Shown: positions 23,896 to 33,860, counted from the first letter of the stretch. The stretch: 64,000 nt of DNA from Oscillospiraceae bacterium (GCA_004557855.1 SFFJ01000001.1:62001-126000), one strand, 5' to 3'. Numbers and translations: made by a program. The notes: a model not told the origin generated them from the sequence alone.

Positions 23896-24804
23896 CTACG
23901 GCTTTTCCCCGGCACGCCGCCCGGATATGATGACCCCTCCGACAATCAGCAGCGCCCCCACGATGGCCGTCCAGCTCATCGGCTCCCCCAAAAGGAAGTG
24001 CGAGGCCACAATGGTGATAAAGGGCTGGAGATAGATATAGTTATTGGCGCGCACCACCCCCAGCCGGCTGATGACGGTATTCCACATGGCAAAGCAGACG
24101 GCACTGCCCAGCACCGCCAGAAACAGGATGCAGAAAAGCATTTTGGGCTGCGCCAGCGGCGCCAATGGAATGGCAAGCTCCCCGCGGGCCGCCAGCAGCG
24201 GCACCGCAGTCACCACCCCGTACAGCATCACCCGCCGCGCCAAAAGGATGCCGTCCATATGGCCGGGCAGCCGCTTGATGAGGACGGAATAGCACGCCCA
24301 GCTCCCCGCCGCCAGCAGCGAAAGCAAATCACCCAGCGGGCTTAATTTCAGCACGAATGCGCCGTTGAGCACCACCAGCACCACCCCGGCCATCGCCACG
24401 GCAAAGCCCGCCCATACCGTCATATGCAGCTTTTCATCCCCGGTGAAAAAGTGTGCCAGAATGGAGGTGAGAATGGGCGCCATCGCCACAATGATGCTGA
24501 CATTGGCGGCAAAGGTATGCTGCAGGGCGGTATTTTCGGTCCAAAAGTACAGTGTCCCTCCCAAAATGCCCATCAGCAGGAAGGTCAGCTCTCCCCTGCC
24601 CTGCCAGCGCAGCGGGCGGGGGCGCAGCAGCCACAGCACAAAATAGGCCAGTACAAAGCGCATCAGCATGACCTGCGCCGGGGTGTAGTAGGCCAGCAGC
24701 TCCTTGCTGCAAACGAAGGTGGTCGCCCAAACGGTACACACCAGCAGCGCCATCATATGCGCCCCGATTTGACGGGATTTTATTTCACGGTTCGCAGTTG
24801 TCAT
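23896..24804 (-). CDS. EamA-family (DMT) transporter
   Basis: 302 residues with ten predicted helices forming two EamA repeats (about residues 15-145 and 155-295). The first contains WATTFVCSKELL and the second GSWACYSVLIKRLP. Such proteins are exporters of amino acids or other metabolites; the substrate is open. It lies 15 bases after the M16 peptidase gene and is the last gene of the operon. Confidence 0.85.
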   Translation of the reverse strand: MTTANREIKSRQIGAHMMALLVCTVWATTFVCSKELLAYYTPAQVMLMRFVLAYFVLWLLRPRPLRWQGRGELTFLLMGILGGTLYFWTENTALQHTFAANVSIIVAMAPILTSILAHFFTGDEKLHMTVWAGFAVAMAGVVLVVLNGAFVLKLSPLGDLLSLLAAGSWACYSVLIKRLPGHMDGILLARRVMLYGVVTAVPLLAARGELAIPLAPLAQPKMLFCILFLAVLGSAVCFAMWNTVISRLGVVRANNYIYLQPFITIVASHFLLGEPMSWTAIVGALLIVGGVIISGRRAGEKP

Positions 24805-24819
24805 AGGGTTCGGGTCTCC

Positions 24820-26097
24820 TTATTGCACGCCCTGCGGCCGGATGACCGAAAGGGCGCTGTTGGCGGGGTCGTAGTCCTCCCGCAGGCGCTGCTCCAGCTC
24901 CTCCACCGTGGCGGAGCGCAGGATCTCCAACGGGTAGTAGATATCCTTCATGCCCGAAAAATGGGCGGCGGCCATCAGCCCGGCGATGGATTCCGCCCGG
25001 CCGTACAGCCCGATGGTTCTTCCGTAGTTGGCACGGCGGCAGCGGGTAAAATCCCCCTGCGGGATGCCGTCCCTTTGCAGCGCCGTCACCCGTTCGCACA
25101 GGGCGTCGTACACCGCCTGCGGCCGGCGGCTTTCGCCGTCAAACATGGCACAGATGAAATCCCTGCCGGCCATCACCTCGCTGCCGAAGGTCGCATTGAT
25201 CTCCCCCGCCTCGTACAGGCTGCGGTACAGGTCGGTCGTTTCTCCGCAGATGAGGTCCAGCAGCAGCTCATCCAGCAGGCGGTGGCGCATATTTTCCTTT
25301 TCGCCGCCCTCCGCCTTAAAGCCGACCTGAAAAATCGGCGTGGCGATGGGCATTTCCTGCTCGCAGTAGTGGGTCTTTACCGTTTTCGGCTCCTCTGCCG
25401 TCAGCGGCTCGGCCGCCTTTTTCCCGGTGGGGAAATACCGTTCGGCCAGCTCCAGCACCGTTTCCTCCTCAAAGCAGCCCGCCACCGAAAGCACCATGTT
25501 GCCGGGGCAGTAAAAGCGTTCATAGCAGCGGCGCAGCAGGGCAGCGTCGATCTCCGCAATGGACTCCTCGGTCCCGGCAATATCCACCCGGACGGGGTGT
25601 CGGTGGTACATGGCCTGCAAAAGGTTGGCCGTCACCATCCATTCGGGGCTGTCCCGGTACATCCGCAGCTCCTCGGCTATTATGCCCCGTTCCCGCCGGA
25701 CGGAACCCGCCGTAAAGTAGGGGGTCGCCACAAAGTCCAAAAGCACCTCCAGCGCCTGCGGGAAGTTTTCGGTACAGCTGAAATAGTAGGCGGTCTTATC
25801 AAAGGCGGTAAAGGCATTGGCGGCGGCGCCCAGCGCATCAAACCGCTGCATGGCGTCCCCGTAGGGGCAGTCAAACATCTTATGCTCCAGATAGTGGGCA
25901 ACACCGGCGGGCAGCGGCACCTCCCGGCCCCGCATCCGGTAGCCGGTATCGATGGAGCCGACCCCGACGGTGAGCATGGCATAGGCGGTGACAAAGCCGG
26001 GCATCCGGCACATCTGCACCGTCAGGCCGCCGGGCAGGGTGACGGTGCGGGTGCTTTGCCCCAGCAGCGCCGAGCAATGGATCACATCAGTTTTCAT
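24820..26097 (-). CDS. yfmH: M16-family zinc peptidase YfmH (EF-P modification-associated)
   Basis: 425 residues from the ATG at 26097 (GGGGGAGGACGACG upstream); upstream in-frame sequence belongs to the preceding gene's end. It has the inverted zinc motif HYLEH (HxxEH) near residue 70 and a downstream Glu in the REERGIIAEELRMY region, so it should be an active M16 metalloprotease. Its partner, immediately upstream and overlapping by 11 bases, lacks the motif. In B. subtilis the orthologous pair (YmfF/YmfH) has been linked to 5-aminopentanol modification of elongation factor P; whether that holds here is inference. Confidence 0.8.
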   Translation of the reverse strand: MKTDVIHCSALLGQSTRTVTLPGGLTVQMCRMPGFVTAYAMLTVGVGSIDTGYRMRGREVPLPAGVAHYLEHKMFDCPYGDAMQRFDALGAAANAFTAFDKTAYYFSCTENFPQALEVLLDFVATPYFTAGSVRRERGIIAEELRMYRDSPEWMVTANLLQAMYHRHPVRVDIAGTEESIAEIDAALLRRCYERFYCPGNMVLSVAGCFEEETVLELAERYFPTGKKAAEPLTAEEPKTVKTHYCEQEMPIATPIFQVGFKAEGGEKENMRHRLLDELLLDLICGETTDLYRSLYEAGEINATFGSEVMAGRDFICAMFDGESRRPQAVYDALCERVTALQRDGIPQGDFTRCRRANYGRTIGLYGRAESIAGLMAAAHFSGMKDIYYPLEILRSATVEELEQRLREDYDPANSALSVIRPQGVQ

Positions 26098-27385
26098 CGT
26101 CGTCCTCCCCCTTTCCCGCCGCCTGCAAAAAGAATACGGTATCAAGAGAAAGCGCCGCCGCAGCCGCCGCAACCTCCTCCGCCGTCACCGCATCGATCTC
26201 CTCCTGATCCTGCTGCGGGGTAACGGCATCGCCCATCAGCAGCCCGGAAAGATACCAGCCCTCGGTGCGGGCCAGGCTATCCCCGATGGAGGCAAGGGAG
26301 CTTTTAAACGCCAGCTTGATATGGGAAAGCTCCTCCGGGGTGATATGCCCGGCGGCAAGGTCGGCTATTTCCGCTGAAATAGCGGCCTGCAGCCGTTCCC
26401 GGTTGGCCTCCTCCAGTCCGCATTCCACCAGTAATATCCCGGTAAGCAGGTTGATGCGTGCGCCGCAGTAATAACAGCAGCCCAGCTTTTCCCGCACATT
26501 GGTAAACAGCCGGGAGCCGGTGCTTCCCCCCAGCAGGGCAGTCATCACCCGGGCGGCGGTGCGTGCCCGGCGGCCCTGCGGCAGCCCGGTACGGTAGCCC
26601 AGCACCAGCTTGCTTTGGCTCATGGGCAGCTGCTCCCGCAGCTCGGTCACGGCGGCCGCCCGGCGGGGGAGCTGCTGCGGAGCGGGGCACAGCGGTGCCC
26701 GTTTTACCCCGCCAAACAGCCGGGTAAAGACCTCCTCGGCATAATCGGGGCTGCCGCACCCGCTGAAAAATATCTCGATGCGGGCGGTGGCGATGAGCTC
26801 CCGGTAGCGGTCGTAGGCTGCCTGCGGCGTCACGGCCAGCGCCTCCTGCACCGTGCCGTAGCGGGGCAGCGCAAAGCGGAACCCCTTTCCCATCCGGGCG
26901 GTGCAGCGCTGGGCGGCATAGCTGCGTTTATCGTTTATTTCGGCCTCTATCGTATCGATGAGATACTGCTGCTCCAGCCGGAAAGCCTCCTCCGGGAAGG
27001 CGCCATCCTCGGTTTTCGGCTCCAGCAAAATCTCCCCCAGCAGCTCGGCACATCCCCGGCTGATGCTCTCCCCCTCCAGCGCAAAGCGGTCATCCGCCCC
27101 GGTGATCGAAAAGGTAAGCAGCATATTTTCCCCGTGGCGGGAAACATCGGTATCCAGCACCGCCCCGTACAGGTCGGCCAGACGACATTCCAGCTCGGTC
27201 ATATCCCGGCAGCGACGGCTGCCCATCCGCAGCAGGTATGCCGCCAGCACCGCAGCGGAGGTTTTCCCTTCGCAAAGCGGCGTGATGATGGTGACCGATA
27301 TGCTGTTGTGATAAAATTTAGGGTCGTGAATGCGCGAAAACCATACGCCCTCGGCGATGGCCCGGCGCTGCAGGGGTTCAGTCAT
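26087..27385 (-). CDS. yfmF: M16-family protein YfmF, inactive partner
   Basis: 432 residues using the ATG at 27385, which has CAGGAG six bases upstream; ATG at 27403 is also possible but has a weaker site. The fold is that of M16 peptidases (first domain with LADLYGAVLDTDVSRHG, second with LREQLPMSQSKLVLGYRTGL and the LFTNVREKLGCCYYCG segment that carries the M16 Arg/Tyr positions), but no HxxEH is present. It therefore is the non-catalytic subunit of the YfmF/YfmH heterodimer. Confidence 0.8.
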   Translation of the reverse strand: MTEPLQRRAIAEGVWFSRIHDPKFYHNSISVTIITPLCEGKTSAAVLAAYLLRMGSRRCRDMTELECRLADLYGAVLDTDVSRHGENMLLTFSITGADDRFALEGESISRGCAELLGEILLEPKTEDGAFPEEAFRLEQQYLIDTIEAEINDKRSYAAQRCTARMGKGFRFALPRYGTVQEALAVTPQAAYDRYRELIATARIEIFFSGCGSPDYAEEVFTRLFGGVKRAPLCPAPQQLPRRAAAVTELREQLPMSQSKLVLGYRTGLPQGRRARTAARVMTALLGGSTGSRLFTNVREKLGCCYYCGARINLLTGILLVECGLEEANRERLQAAISAEIADLAAGHITPEELSHIKLAFKSSLASIGDSLARTEGWYLSGLLMGDAVTPQQDQEEIDAVTAEEVAAAAAALSLDTVFFLQAAGKGEDDDEN

Positions 27386-27404
27386 GGGGTTCTCCTGTGT
27401 CATG

Positions 27405-28307
27405 TTATAGTCCCGTCCCGTCAAAGGGCGGGGTGTAGGCGGCGTCAGCGGAGCAACGCTCCTGGGTGTAGCCCAAAAAGCCCAGCTCCGCGGCACGATC
27501 GCAGACCTTGCGGTATTCGTAGGTAAATACCGGCCGCTGTAATTCCTTTATGGTGATGCCGGCGGGCGGGGTGTACTGGCTCATCAGGCTCATGCGGATC
27601 TCCCCGGGGGAGAATTCACCCGCCAGCCAGTCCAATAGCCGCAGGCTGTCCTTATGGGCGCCCGGCAGCACCAGATGCCGTACCACCATGCCGCCCTGCA
27701 AAATGCCGTTTTCATCAAACCGCACCGCCCCCACCTGCCGGAACATCTCCCGCAGGGCAAGGGATGCAACGGCAAAATAATCCGGAGCGGCGGAATACCG
27801 GGCGGATAATTCGCTTGCGTAATACTTCAGGTCGGGCAGGTAGATCTGCACCTTTCCCGCCAGCTGCCGCAGCGTTTCCACCCGTTCATACCCGCCGGTA
27901 TTGTATAAAACGGGGATGGTCAACTGACGGCCGCACAATGAAAGCGCCTCCGTGATCCACGGCAGGTACTGGGTAGGCGTGACCAGATTGATATTATACG
28001 CCCCCGCCGCCTGCAGTTCCGCGAAGATCTCCGCCAGCCGTTCGGGGGTGATGTCCTTTCCCTCTCCCCCGTGGCTGATGGATGCATTCTGGCAGAAAAC
28101 GCAGCCCAGCGTACACCCGCAAAAAAACACCGTCCCGGAGCCCCGTTCGGGATCCTCCCCGCTGATGCAGGGCTCCTCCCACCGATGGAGGGCAGCACGG
28201 GCGGCACGCAGGGTATTGCCCGCCCCGCAGCGCCCGGTCGCCACACGGCGGTCTGCCCCGCAGCGGCGCGGGCACAGCTCGCAGTACGCCGGTATCGTCA
28301 ATGCCAT
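27405..28307 (-). CDS. Radical SAM protein, PflX-like
   Basis: 300 residues. It opens with a Cys cluster (CELCPRRCGADR) and carries the radical SAM motif CTLGCVFCQN (CxxxxCxxC variant near residue 70) that binds the 4Fe-4S cluster cleaving SAM. Further on, NLVTPTQYLPWI and LVLPGAHKDS are typical of the COG1313 (PflX) group, distantly related to pyruvate formate-lyase activase. The substrate is unknown. Strong ribosome site AAGGAGGGCGGAGAG. It is first in the operon with yfmF and yfmH. B. subtilis EF-P modification also involves a radical SAM protein (YfkA), so a functional link is possible but this is a different family. Confidence 0.75.
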   Translation of the reverse strand: MALTIPAYCELCPRRCGADRRVATGRCGAGNTLRAARAALHRWEEPCISGEDPERGSGTVFFCGCTLGCVFCQNASISHGGEGKDITPERLAEIFAELQAAGAYNINLVTPTQYLPWITEALSLCGRQLTIPVLYNTGGYERVETLRQLAGKVQIYLPDLKYYASELSARYSAAPDYFAVASLALREMFRQVGAVRFDENGILQGGMVVRHLVLPGAHKDSLRLLDWLAGEFSPGEIRMSLMSQYTPPAGITIKELQRPVFTYEYRKVCDRAAELGFLGYTQERCSADAAYTPPFDGTGL

Positions 28308-28372
28308 CTCTCCGCCCTCCTTCCTTCAGCACAAAGCCGCAGGAAACCCTGCGGCCCATATCACCCATACGA

Positions 28373-28453
28373 GCGGGCGCCCCTCCGCTAACGTCAGGGC
28401 CGACCGTTCGCTCCGCTCCCGGCAGCCCTTCCCCGCTGCGGTGCGCCCGCCCC
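28373..28453. repeat. GC-rich block related to the 43-bp leader repeats
   Basis: It starts GCGGGCGCCCCTCCGCT and ends CCCCGCTGCGGTGCGCCCGCC, matching the order of segments at 4418-4540. A short GCCGCAGG-AAA-CCCTGCGGC hairpin precedes it (28335-28354) and may end the tldE transcript. No gene is seen in 28308-28494. Confidence 0.45.
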
Positions 28454-28494
28454 GCAAATCCCGCCCACACTCCCTGCGGAGCGCAGGCCGGAAA

Positions 28495-29787
28495 TCACTT
28501 CACCGTTACGCCGTCAAAGGCCGCCCACGGCAGCACCGTGCTGCCGTCGCAGGCCGTCTCCCGGCTGATGCCCCGGAGATTTTGCAGCAGTGCGGCAAAA
28601 TTCCCGCTGATCATCGTCTCGGTCACGGCGCCCGCCAGCCGCCCGTCCTTAATGAGGAAGCTGTTTTTCGCCACGCCGTTAAAATCGCCGCTGGCGCCGG
28701 GCTGCCCGCCGGAAAACCGGTTGATGAGAATCCCGTTCTCGATCCCGGCAATCAGCTCCTCCAGGCTCTTTTCACCGGGCCGCAGGAAGTACGCCCCGCT
28801 TTGGTTGGCGGCACGGGTCCTGCCGGTCTTGCGGGCGGCGTATTCCGAAAGGCAGAAGCTCTCCAGCACGCCATCCCGCAGGATGACCCCGTTTTCGCTC
28901 TTAAAGCCGTTTATGTCAAAGCGCTCCCCGCAGACGATCCTCTCATCCAGCGGGCGGGTCTCCAGCGTGATCCCTTCGGATGCCACCTTTTGCCCCAGCT
29001 TATCCTTCCATATGCTCGTATCGCTGATGAGGGCATAGTCCCCGGCATAACAGCCCAGCGCCGTCCCGAGGAATTCCCCCATAAAGGCGGGGCTTACCAG
29101 CAGCGTCCCCTCGAACTTCTCCGGCACCGGGGCGGCGGTCAGATCGCCCTCGGCATCCCGCAGCAGGCGCCGCATCATATCCAGCTCCATCAGCGGGCGG
29201 TCCAGCTGTTCGGTCAGGTGATAGGTCCCGTTAAAGGAGCCGGCCTTCTCACCCTCGTGGGCGGAAAACATGGTGCTGACGACATAGGCGCCGTTCTGGT
29301 AGCGCATCTCCACGCCGTTGGTGTTCATCAGCAGGATATCATCATGGTCATACTTTGCAATCAGCTGCTCCATGTTGATTTTGGGATATTCGGTGTGCAG
29401 GGTGTCCATATATTCCCGCAGGCGGTCGAACAGCAGGTCCCGGTCGGGGGTCAGCACCCCGGCGGTAAAGCTCATATTTTCCGCCTTCGGCGCAATGCTT
29501 TCCGCTTCATCGGGCTGGGCGGCCAGCACCGCCGCCATGCAGTCGGCAACGGCTGCGTCTATCGTCTCTTTTTCGCAGGAATTGATATGGATATTGCCGG
29601 TTTTCTGCTCCTTGATCGCCTTGAGGGAAAGCCCGCTCTTAAACCCGGAGCGCATGAGGCTGAATTCCCCGCCGTCGATATTCATTTCATCTATTTTGCC
29701 GGTGGTCACCAGTACGGCGGCATCATCGGCGCCGGCCTTTTGCAGCTGCTCCAGTACGTAGGCGGCCGCGTCTTTTTGGTTCATCAT
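28495..29787 (-). CDS. tldE: TldE/PmbA-type metallopeptidase subunit
   Basis: 430 residues. It has the TldD/PmbA N-terminal domain (residues about 5-190) and a C-terminal domain that ends with ISGNFAALLQNL. It lacks the HExxxH zinc motif, which marks it as the TldE (PmbA) subunit of the TldD/E protease. That protease degrades unfolded peptides and processes some ribosomal peptides, such as microcin B17 in E. coli. It follows tldD by 10 bases. No precursor peptide gene was seen nearby. Confidence 0.85.
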   Translation of the reverse strand: MMNQKDAAAYVLEQLQKAGADDAAVLVTTGKIDEMNIDGGEFSLMRSGFKSGLSLKAIKEQKTGNIHINSCEKETIDAAVADCMAAVLAAQPDEAESIAPKAENMSFTAGVLTPDRDLLFDRLREYMDTLHTEYPKINMEQLIAKYDHDDILLMNTNGVEMRYQNGAYVVSTMFSAHEGEKAGSFNGTYHLTEQLDRPLMELDMMRRLLRDAEGDLTAAPVPEKFEGTLLVSPAFMGEFLGTALGCYAGDYALISDTSIWKDKLGQKVASEGITLETRPLDERIVCGERFDINGFKSENGVILRDGVLESFCLSEYAARKTGRTRAANQSGAYFLRPGEKSLEELIAGIENGILINRFSGGQPGASGDFNGVAKNSFLIKDGRLAGAVTETMISGNFAALLQNLRGISRETACDGSTVLPWAAFDGVTVK

Positions 29788-29797
29788 GCTGTTCCCC

Positions 29798-31183
29798 TCA
29801 CTTTCCCGCTACATTCACTTTGCACTTTACGGCAGGGCCGCCCATGCCCACCGGCATCGGCTGCTTTTTCCCGCAGGTACCGCTGCAGGTCCACGCCATA
29901 TCGTCGCTCAACATATCCACGGTCTGCAGCATCTGGAACGCCACCCCGGAAATGGTGGTATCCCGGATGGCCCGTCCCAGCTTGCCGTTTTTGACCTCAT
30001 ACCCCATCATGATCCCGAACATGAATTCCCCGGTGGTATCGGCCTGGCCGTTATTGGTCCGGGTAAAATAATACCCGTCATCGATGGCCGCGATCATATC
30101 CTCCAGCTTATCCCTGCCGGGCAGTATGGCGGTATTTCTCATGCGGATCAGCGGTTCATCGCTGTAAGCATAGCCGCGGGCGTTGCCGTGCGGCTCCATC
30201 CCGAAGCGCAGGGCGGTCTCCCGGCTGTTCATATAGCCCACCAGTATGCCGTCCCTGATAAGCACCTCATCGCAGGCCGGGGTGCCCTCATCATCCACAT
30301 AGACGGGCAGCGGGGCACGGCTGCCGTCGGGGAGGGTGTGGGCAAAATCCACCAACGTGACGAGGTCGGAGGCGACCCGCTTGCCGAGGCTGTGCGCCGC
30401 CACCGAGCCGCCCAATACAAGGTCGGCCTCCACGGTATGTCCTACCGCCTCATGCGCCAGGATACCGGCAAGGTCGGGGGCCAGCACTACATCCTTCAGG
30501 CCGGCGTTGGTAAAGACGCCCTCCCGCTTTCTCATCAGCTGCTCCACCTGCTCATCCAGCTTGGCGTAATACATCGCCGGGTCGGTAAAGTAGTCAGTCA
30601 GAATACCCTCACCGCCGCCGATCACATTAAAATACTCCACCGGCATCCCGTCATCGGCCTCTGCCGTCAGCCGGACGATCAAATGGGTGCGGGGACGGAT
30701 GCTGTGGCTGTCGGTGCCGTCGCTCACGGTCAGCAGCTTTTCCATGCAGTCATGACGCAGCACCACCTGCCGGCTTTGCAGGGCGGGATATTTGCGCTTC
30801 AGGTAGTCGTCCATCGCCCGCACAAATTCTATGTAGTCCTTCTGCGGGATGTCGGTATACTCCCGATCCACCGCCTTGCGTCCGCCGGGCAGTACCGGCA
30901 GGGCGGGGGCGTTTTTCTTCACCCGGCTATCCAGAAAAAGCGCGTTTTCCTCGGCGGCCTTCAGCACCCGCCGCACGCTTTCCTCATCGTATTCCACCGC
31001 ACTGGCAAAGCCGTAAACCCCGTTACGGTACACCCGTGCGGAAACACCGCCCTGCTGGGCGCGGGCATTGCTGATCAAATCCCCGTTCAGCATGGCCACC
31101 GCCCGGCTGGTATTCTGCTGCGCACGCAGCTCCGCATGGCCGGCAAGCCCGGCCGCAAAGGGCGAAAGATAATCCTTCAGCAT
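29798..31183 (-). CDS. tldD: TldD metallopeptidase, catalytic subunit
   Basis: 461 residues. The zinc motif HEAVGH (HExxxH) lies near residue 240 in ILAHEAVGHTVEAD, and the later segment GKLGRAIRDTTISG is typical of the family's C-terminal part. With TldE it forms a heterodimeric protease whose active site is enclosed. The start overlaps the end of mnmA by 7 bases. Confidence 0.88.
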   Translation of the reverse strand: MLKDYLSPFAAGLAGHAELRAQQNTSRAVAMLNGDLISNARAQQGGVSARVYRNGVYGFASAVEYDEESVRRVLKAAEENALFLDSRVKKNAPALPVLPGGRKAVDREYTDIPQKDYIEFVRAMDDYLKRKYPALQSRQVVLRHDCMEKLLTVSDGTDSHSIRPRTHLIVRLTAEADDGMPVEYFNVIGGGEGILTDYFTDPAMYYAKLDEQVEQLMRKREGVFTNAGLKDVVLAPDLAGILAHEAVGHTVEADLVLGGSVAAHSLGKRVASDLVTLVDFAHTLPDGSRAPLPVYVDDEGTPACDEVLIRDGILVGYMNSRETALRFGMEPHGNARGYAYSDEPLIRMRNTAILPGRDKLEDMIAAIDDGYYFTRTNNGQADTTGEFMFGIMMGYEVKNGKLGRAIRDTTISGVAFQMLQTVDMLSDDMAWTCSGTCGKKQPMPVGMGGPAVKCKVNVAGK

Positions 31184-32265
31184 GTTGGTTCCTCCGTATC
31201 TAATATCGTTGCGCCGCCGATGACCGTATCACCGCGGTAAAAAACCATCGTCTGGCCGGGTGCAGGGGCGCGCTGTGCTTCGGTAAAATCCACCCGGACG
31301 CTGCCGGGTACGGGGCCGGGGCGAAGGACCGCCGGGGCGGCCCGGTGGGCATAGCGGATCTTCACCTCCGCCTCCATCGGCCCGGTCAGCCCCTCTACGG
31401 CGATCCAGTTTGCATCCCCGCCGTAAACGGTGTGCCGGAACAGCTCCCCTTCATCGGTAGTCAGCTCCACGGTGTTCTGCCCGGCATCGATGCGCCGCAC
31501 ATAGGCGTGGCACCCCAGCGAGATCCCCAGGCCCTTGCGCTGCCCGATGGTATAGTGGGTAATGCCCTTATTCTCCCCCAGAACGATCCCGTTCTCATCG
31601 ATAAACCGTCCTTTTGGCAGCTCCTGCCCCGTCCACCGCCGCAAAAATGCAGGGTAGTCGCCATCCGGCACAAAGCAGATATCCTGGCTGTCCGGCTTTT
31701 TAGCCACCACCAGTCCGCTTTCCTCGGCAATCGCCCTGATCTGCGGCTTGGAGTATTCCCCCAGCGGCAGCCGCAGCATCGCCAGCTGCTCCTGCGTCAA
31801 ATGGCACAGCACGTAGCTCTGGTCCTTTTCCGGGTAGATGCCCCGGCGCAGCTCCCACCGCCCGGTGGCGTCATTGTAGCCGCAGCGGGCATAGTGGCCG
31901 GTCGCCATCAGGTCAAAGCCCAGCTCCTTCAGCTTATGGCTGAACGCCCCGAATTTAATATACCGGTTGCAGTTGATGCAGGGGTTCGGCGTCCGCCCGT
32001 GCAGGTATTCCTCCGCAAAGGGCGCAACCACCTTTTCCCGGAACAGTTCCTTATAGTTGATAACATAATGCGGGATGCCCAGCTGCTCACACACAAATGC
32101 CGCATCCCGCACATCGTCGGCGCTGCAGCACCCGGAGTCCCCTGCCGGGTCATCCCACAGCTTAAAGGTCACGCCGGTGACGTCATACCCCTGCCGCAGC
32201 AGCAGGCAGGCCGCAACGGAGCTATCCACCCCGCCGCTCATACCCACCATGATCTTCCGTCCCAT
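31177..32265 (-). CDS. mnmA: tRNA-specific 2-thiouridylase MnmA
   Basis: 362 residues, the family's usual length. The N-terminal ATP-pyrophosphatase has SGGVDSSVAA; the two catalytic Cys are in NPCINCNRYIKF and SQDICFVPDGDY. The enzyme adds sulfur to U34 of tRNA Lys, Glu and Gln using sulfur passed from a cysteine desulfurase. RBS AAAGGAGGTGCGCCG. It is in the middle of a tight minus-strand run (deoB, lepB, murJ, mnmA, tldD, tldE). Confidence 0.95.
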   Translation of the reverse strand: MGRKIMVGMSGGVDSSVAACLLLRQGYDVTGVTFKLWDDPAGDSGCCSADDVRDAAFVCEQLGIPHYVINYKELFREKVVAPFAEEYLHGRTPNPCINCNRYIKFGAFSHKLKELGFDLMATGHYARCGYNDATGRWELRRGIYPEKDQSYVLCHLTQEQLAMLRLPLGEYSKPQIRAIAEESGLVVAKKPDSQDICFVPDGDYPAFLRRWTGQELPKGRFIDENGIVLGENKGITHYTIGQRKGLGISLGCHAYVRRIDAGQNTVELTTDEGELFRHTVYGGDANWIAVEGLTGPMEAEVKIRYAHRAAPAVLRPGPVPGSVRVDFTEAQRAPAPGQTMVFYRGDTVIGGATILDTEEPTC

Positions 32266-32289
32266 CGGCGCACCTCCTTTTTGTCTTTT

Positions 32290-33822
32290 TTATGCCGTCC
32301 GCCGGCGCTTAAAGCGCTCCGCGATGGCGACGATCACATAGCCCAGCTCCTTCACCCGCAGCAGCAGGCAGGCAATAAAGTAAACGATCATCGCCACCAG
32401 TATGGCCGCCAGCAGCCCCACCAGCAGCGAGGGGGTCTTTGGGGCGAACCAGTGGTAGAAGGGCAGCGTTGCGGCTGCCATCACCCCGGCGGCGATTATC
32501 ATTTTCAGGTAGGTCCCGGCAAGATAGCGGTAGCCCATATGCCCCATCTTGCGCTGCAGGTTGATGATCAGCATCACCGTGGTGATCAGGGCGGAAAGCG
32601 CCGTTGCCAGCGCCAGCCCCTTGTGCTCCATTTTGCGCATCAGCGCCAGGTTGAGCACCACATTGATGGCGATGGCAAGCGCGGAATTGACGGTCGGCGT
32701 TTTGGCATCCTGCAGGGCATAGTAGACGTTGATCGTCACTTCCTTTATGCTGTAAAACAGCAGGCCCAGCGCATAGAAGAACACCACTTCCCCGGTGCGC
32801 TGCACGTCATGGGCGGTAAACTGCCCCCGGTAGAATAAAAGCTCCACGAATTCCTTTGCGAACATCATCATCCCGGCGGAAATGGGGATGACAAACAGCC
32901 CGATGACCCCGCAGCTGGAACGGTAGGTCTTTTTAAGCTGCCGGGTATCGCTGGCGGCGGAAAGCCGGGAAAGCTGCGGGAACAGCGCCGTTGTGATGGA
33001 AACCACAAACACCGAGGTCACAAAGCCGGTGATGCGGTTGCCGTAATTCATCACCGAAACCACGCCCTCCGAAAGCAGCGAGGCGATGCTTTTATCGATG
33101 ATGAGATTGATGGAATTGATGGTTTTCCCGAGGAAGATGGGCAGCACCATCACCAGAAAGCGCCGGACGTTGCGGTTGCGGAAGGCCGCATCCGGGTGGT
33201 AGGTGAACTGCTGCCGCAGCGCCACCAGCAGCACCAGCAGGAACTCCCCGGCGTAGCCGATGACCACGCCCCAGCCCAGCATGGCGTAGTTTTCCCCGGA
33301 GGTAAGAATGGTGGCGATCACGGCGATATTCAGCGGGACGCTGACCATCCCCACGGTAAAAAAGCAGCCCTTCATCTGCAGGTAGCCCTGCAGGATATAC
33401 CCCACCCCTAAAAAGATCAGCGAGGTGATCATCACCGAGGAAAGGTTGACGGCAAGGTCCAGCTGGCTGCCCTCAAAGCCGAGGGCGAACAGCCGCACGA
33501 TGGGATACCGCAGCGCCATAAAGACGGCGATAAATCCCACCGAGAGCAAAAACGACATGGTGATGACCTGATTGTGGAACGGCTTTTCCTCACCGGGGTG
33601 GTTCTGCTGCAGGTCGGTGTAGACGCTGATATAGCTGGTAAGCATTGCGGTGCCCAGCCCCGAAAACAGAATGGTCGGCAGGGTGAAGGCCACCACATAG
33701 GCATCGCTTATGCTGCCGGCGCCGTAGGAAAACGCCAAGGAAAGCTCTCGGCAAAAGCCGAGAACCTTGGCTAAAATGGTGGTAAGCACCATGATAATGG
33801 CGTGAACAGCGGTTTTGTTCAT
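32290..33822 (-). CDS. murJ: Lipid II flippase MurJ
   Basis: 510 residues with 14 predicted helices. The N-terminus (VHAIIMVLTTILAKVLGFCRE, then GSISDAYVVAFTLP) is characteristic of MurJ/MviN, which flips lipid II to the outer face for peptidoglycan synthesis. It lies 38 bases after lepB and 24 bases before mnmA. Confidence 0.9.
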   Translation of the reverse strand: MNKTAVHAIIMVLTTILAKVLGFCRELSLAFSYGAGSISDAYVVAFTLPTILFSGLGTAMLTSYISVYTDLQQNHPGEEKPFHNQVITMSFLLSVGFIAVFMALRYPIVRLFALGFEGSQLDLAVNLSSVMITSLIFLGVGYILQGYLQMKGCFFTVGMVSVPLNIAVIATILTSGENYAMLGWGVVIGYAGEFLLVLLVALRQQFTYHPDAAFRNRNVRRFLVMVLPIFLGKTINSINLIIDKSIASLLSEGVVSVMNYGNRITGFVTSVFVVSITTALFPQLSRLSAASDTRQLKKTYRSSCGVIGLFVIPISAGMMMFAKEFVELLFYRGQFTAHDVQRTGEVVFFYALGLLFYSIKEVTINVYYALQDAKTPTVNSALAIAINVVLNLALMRKMEHKGLALATALSALITTVMLIINLQRKMGHMGYRYLAGTYLKMIIAAGVMAAATLPFYHWFAPKTPSLLVGLLAAILVAMIVYFIACLLLRVKELGYVIVAIAERFKRRRTA

Positions 33823-33860
33823 GTTCGTATGGCTCCGATCCGCAAAGTGATGGGCAGGGC

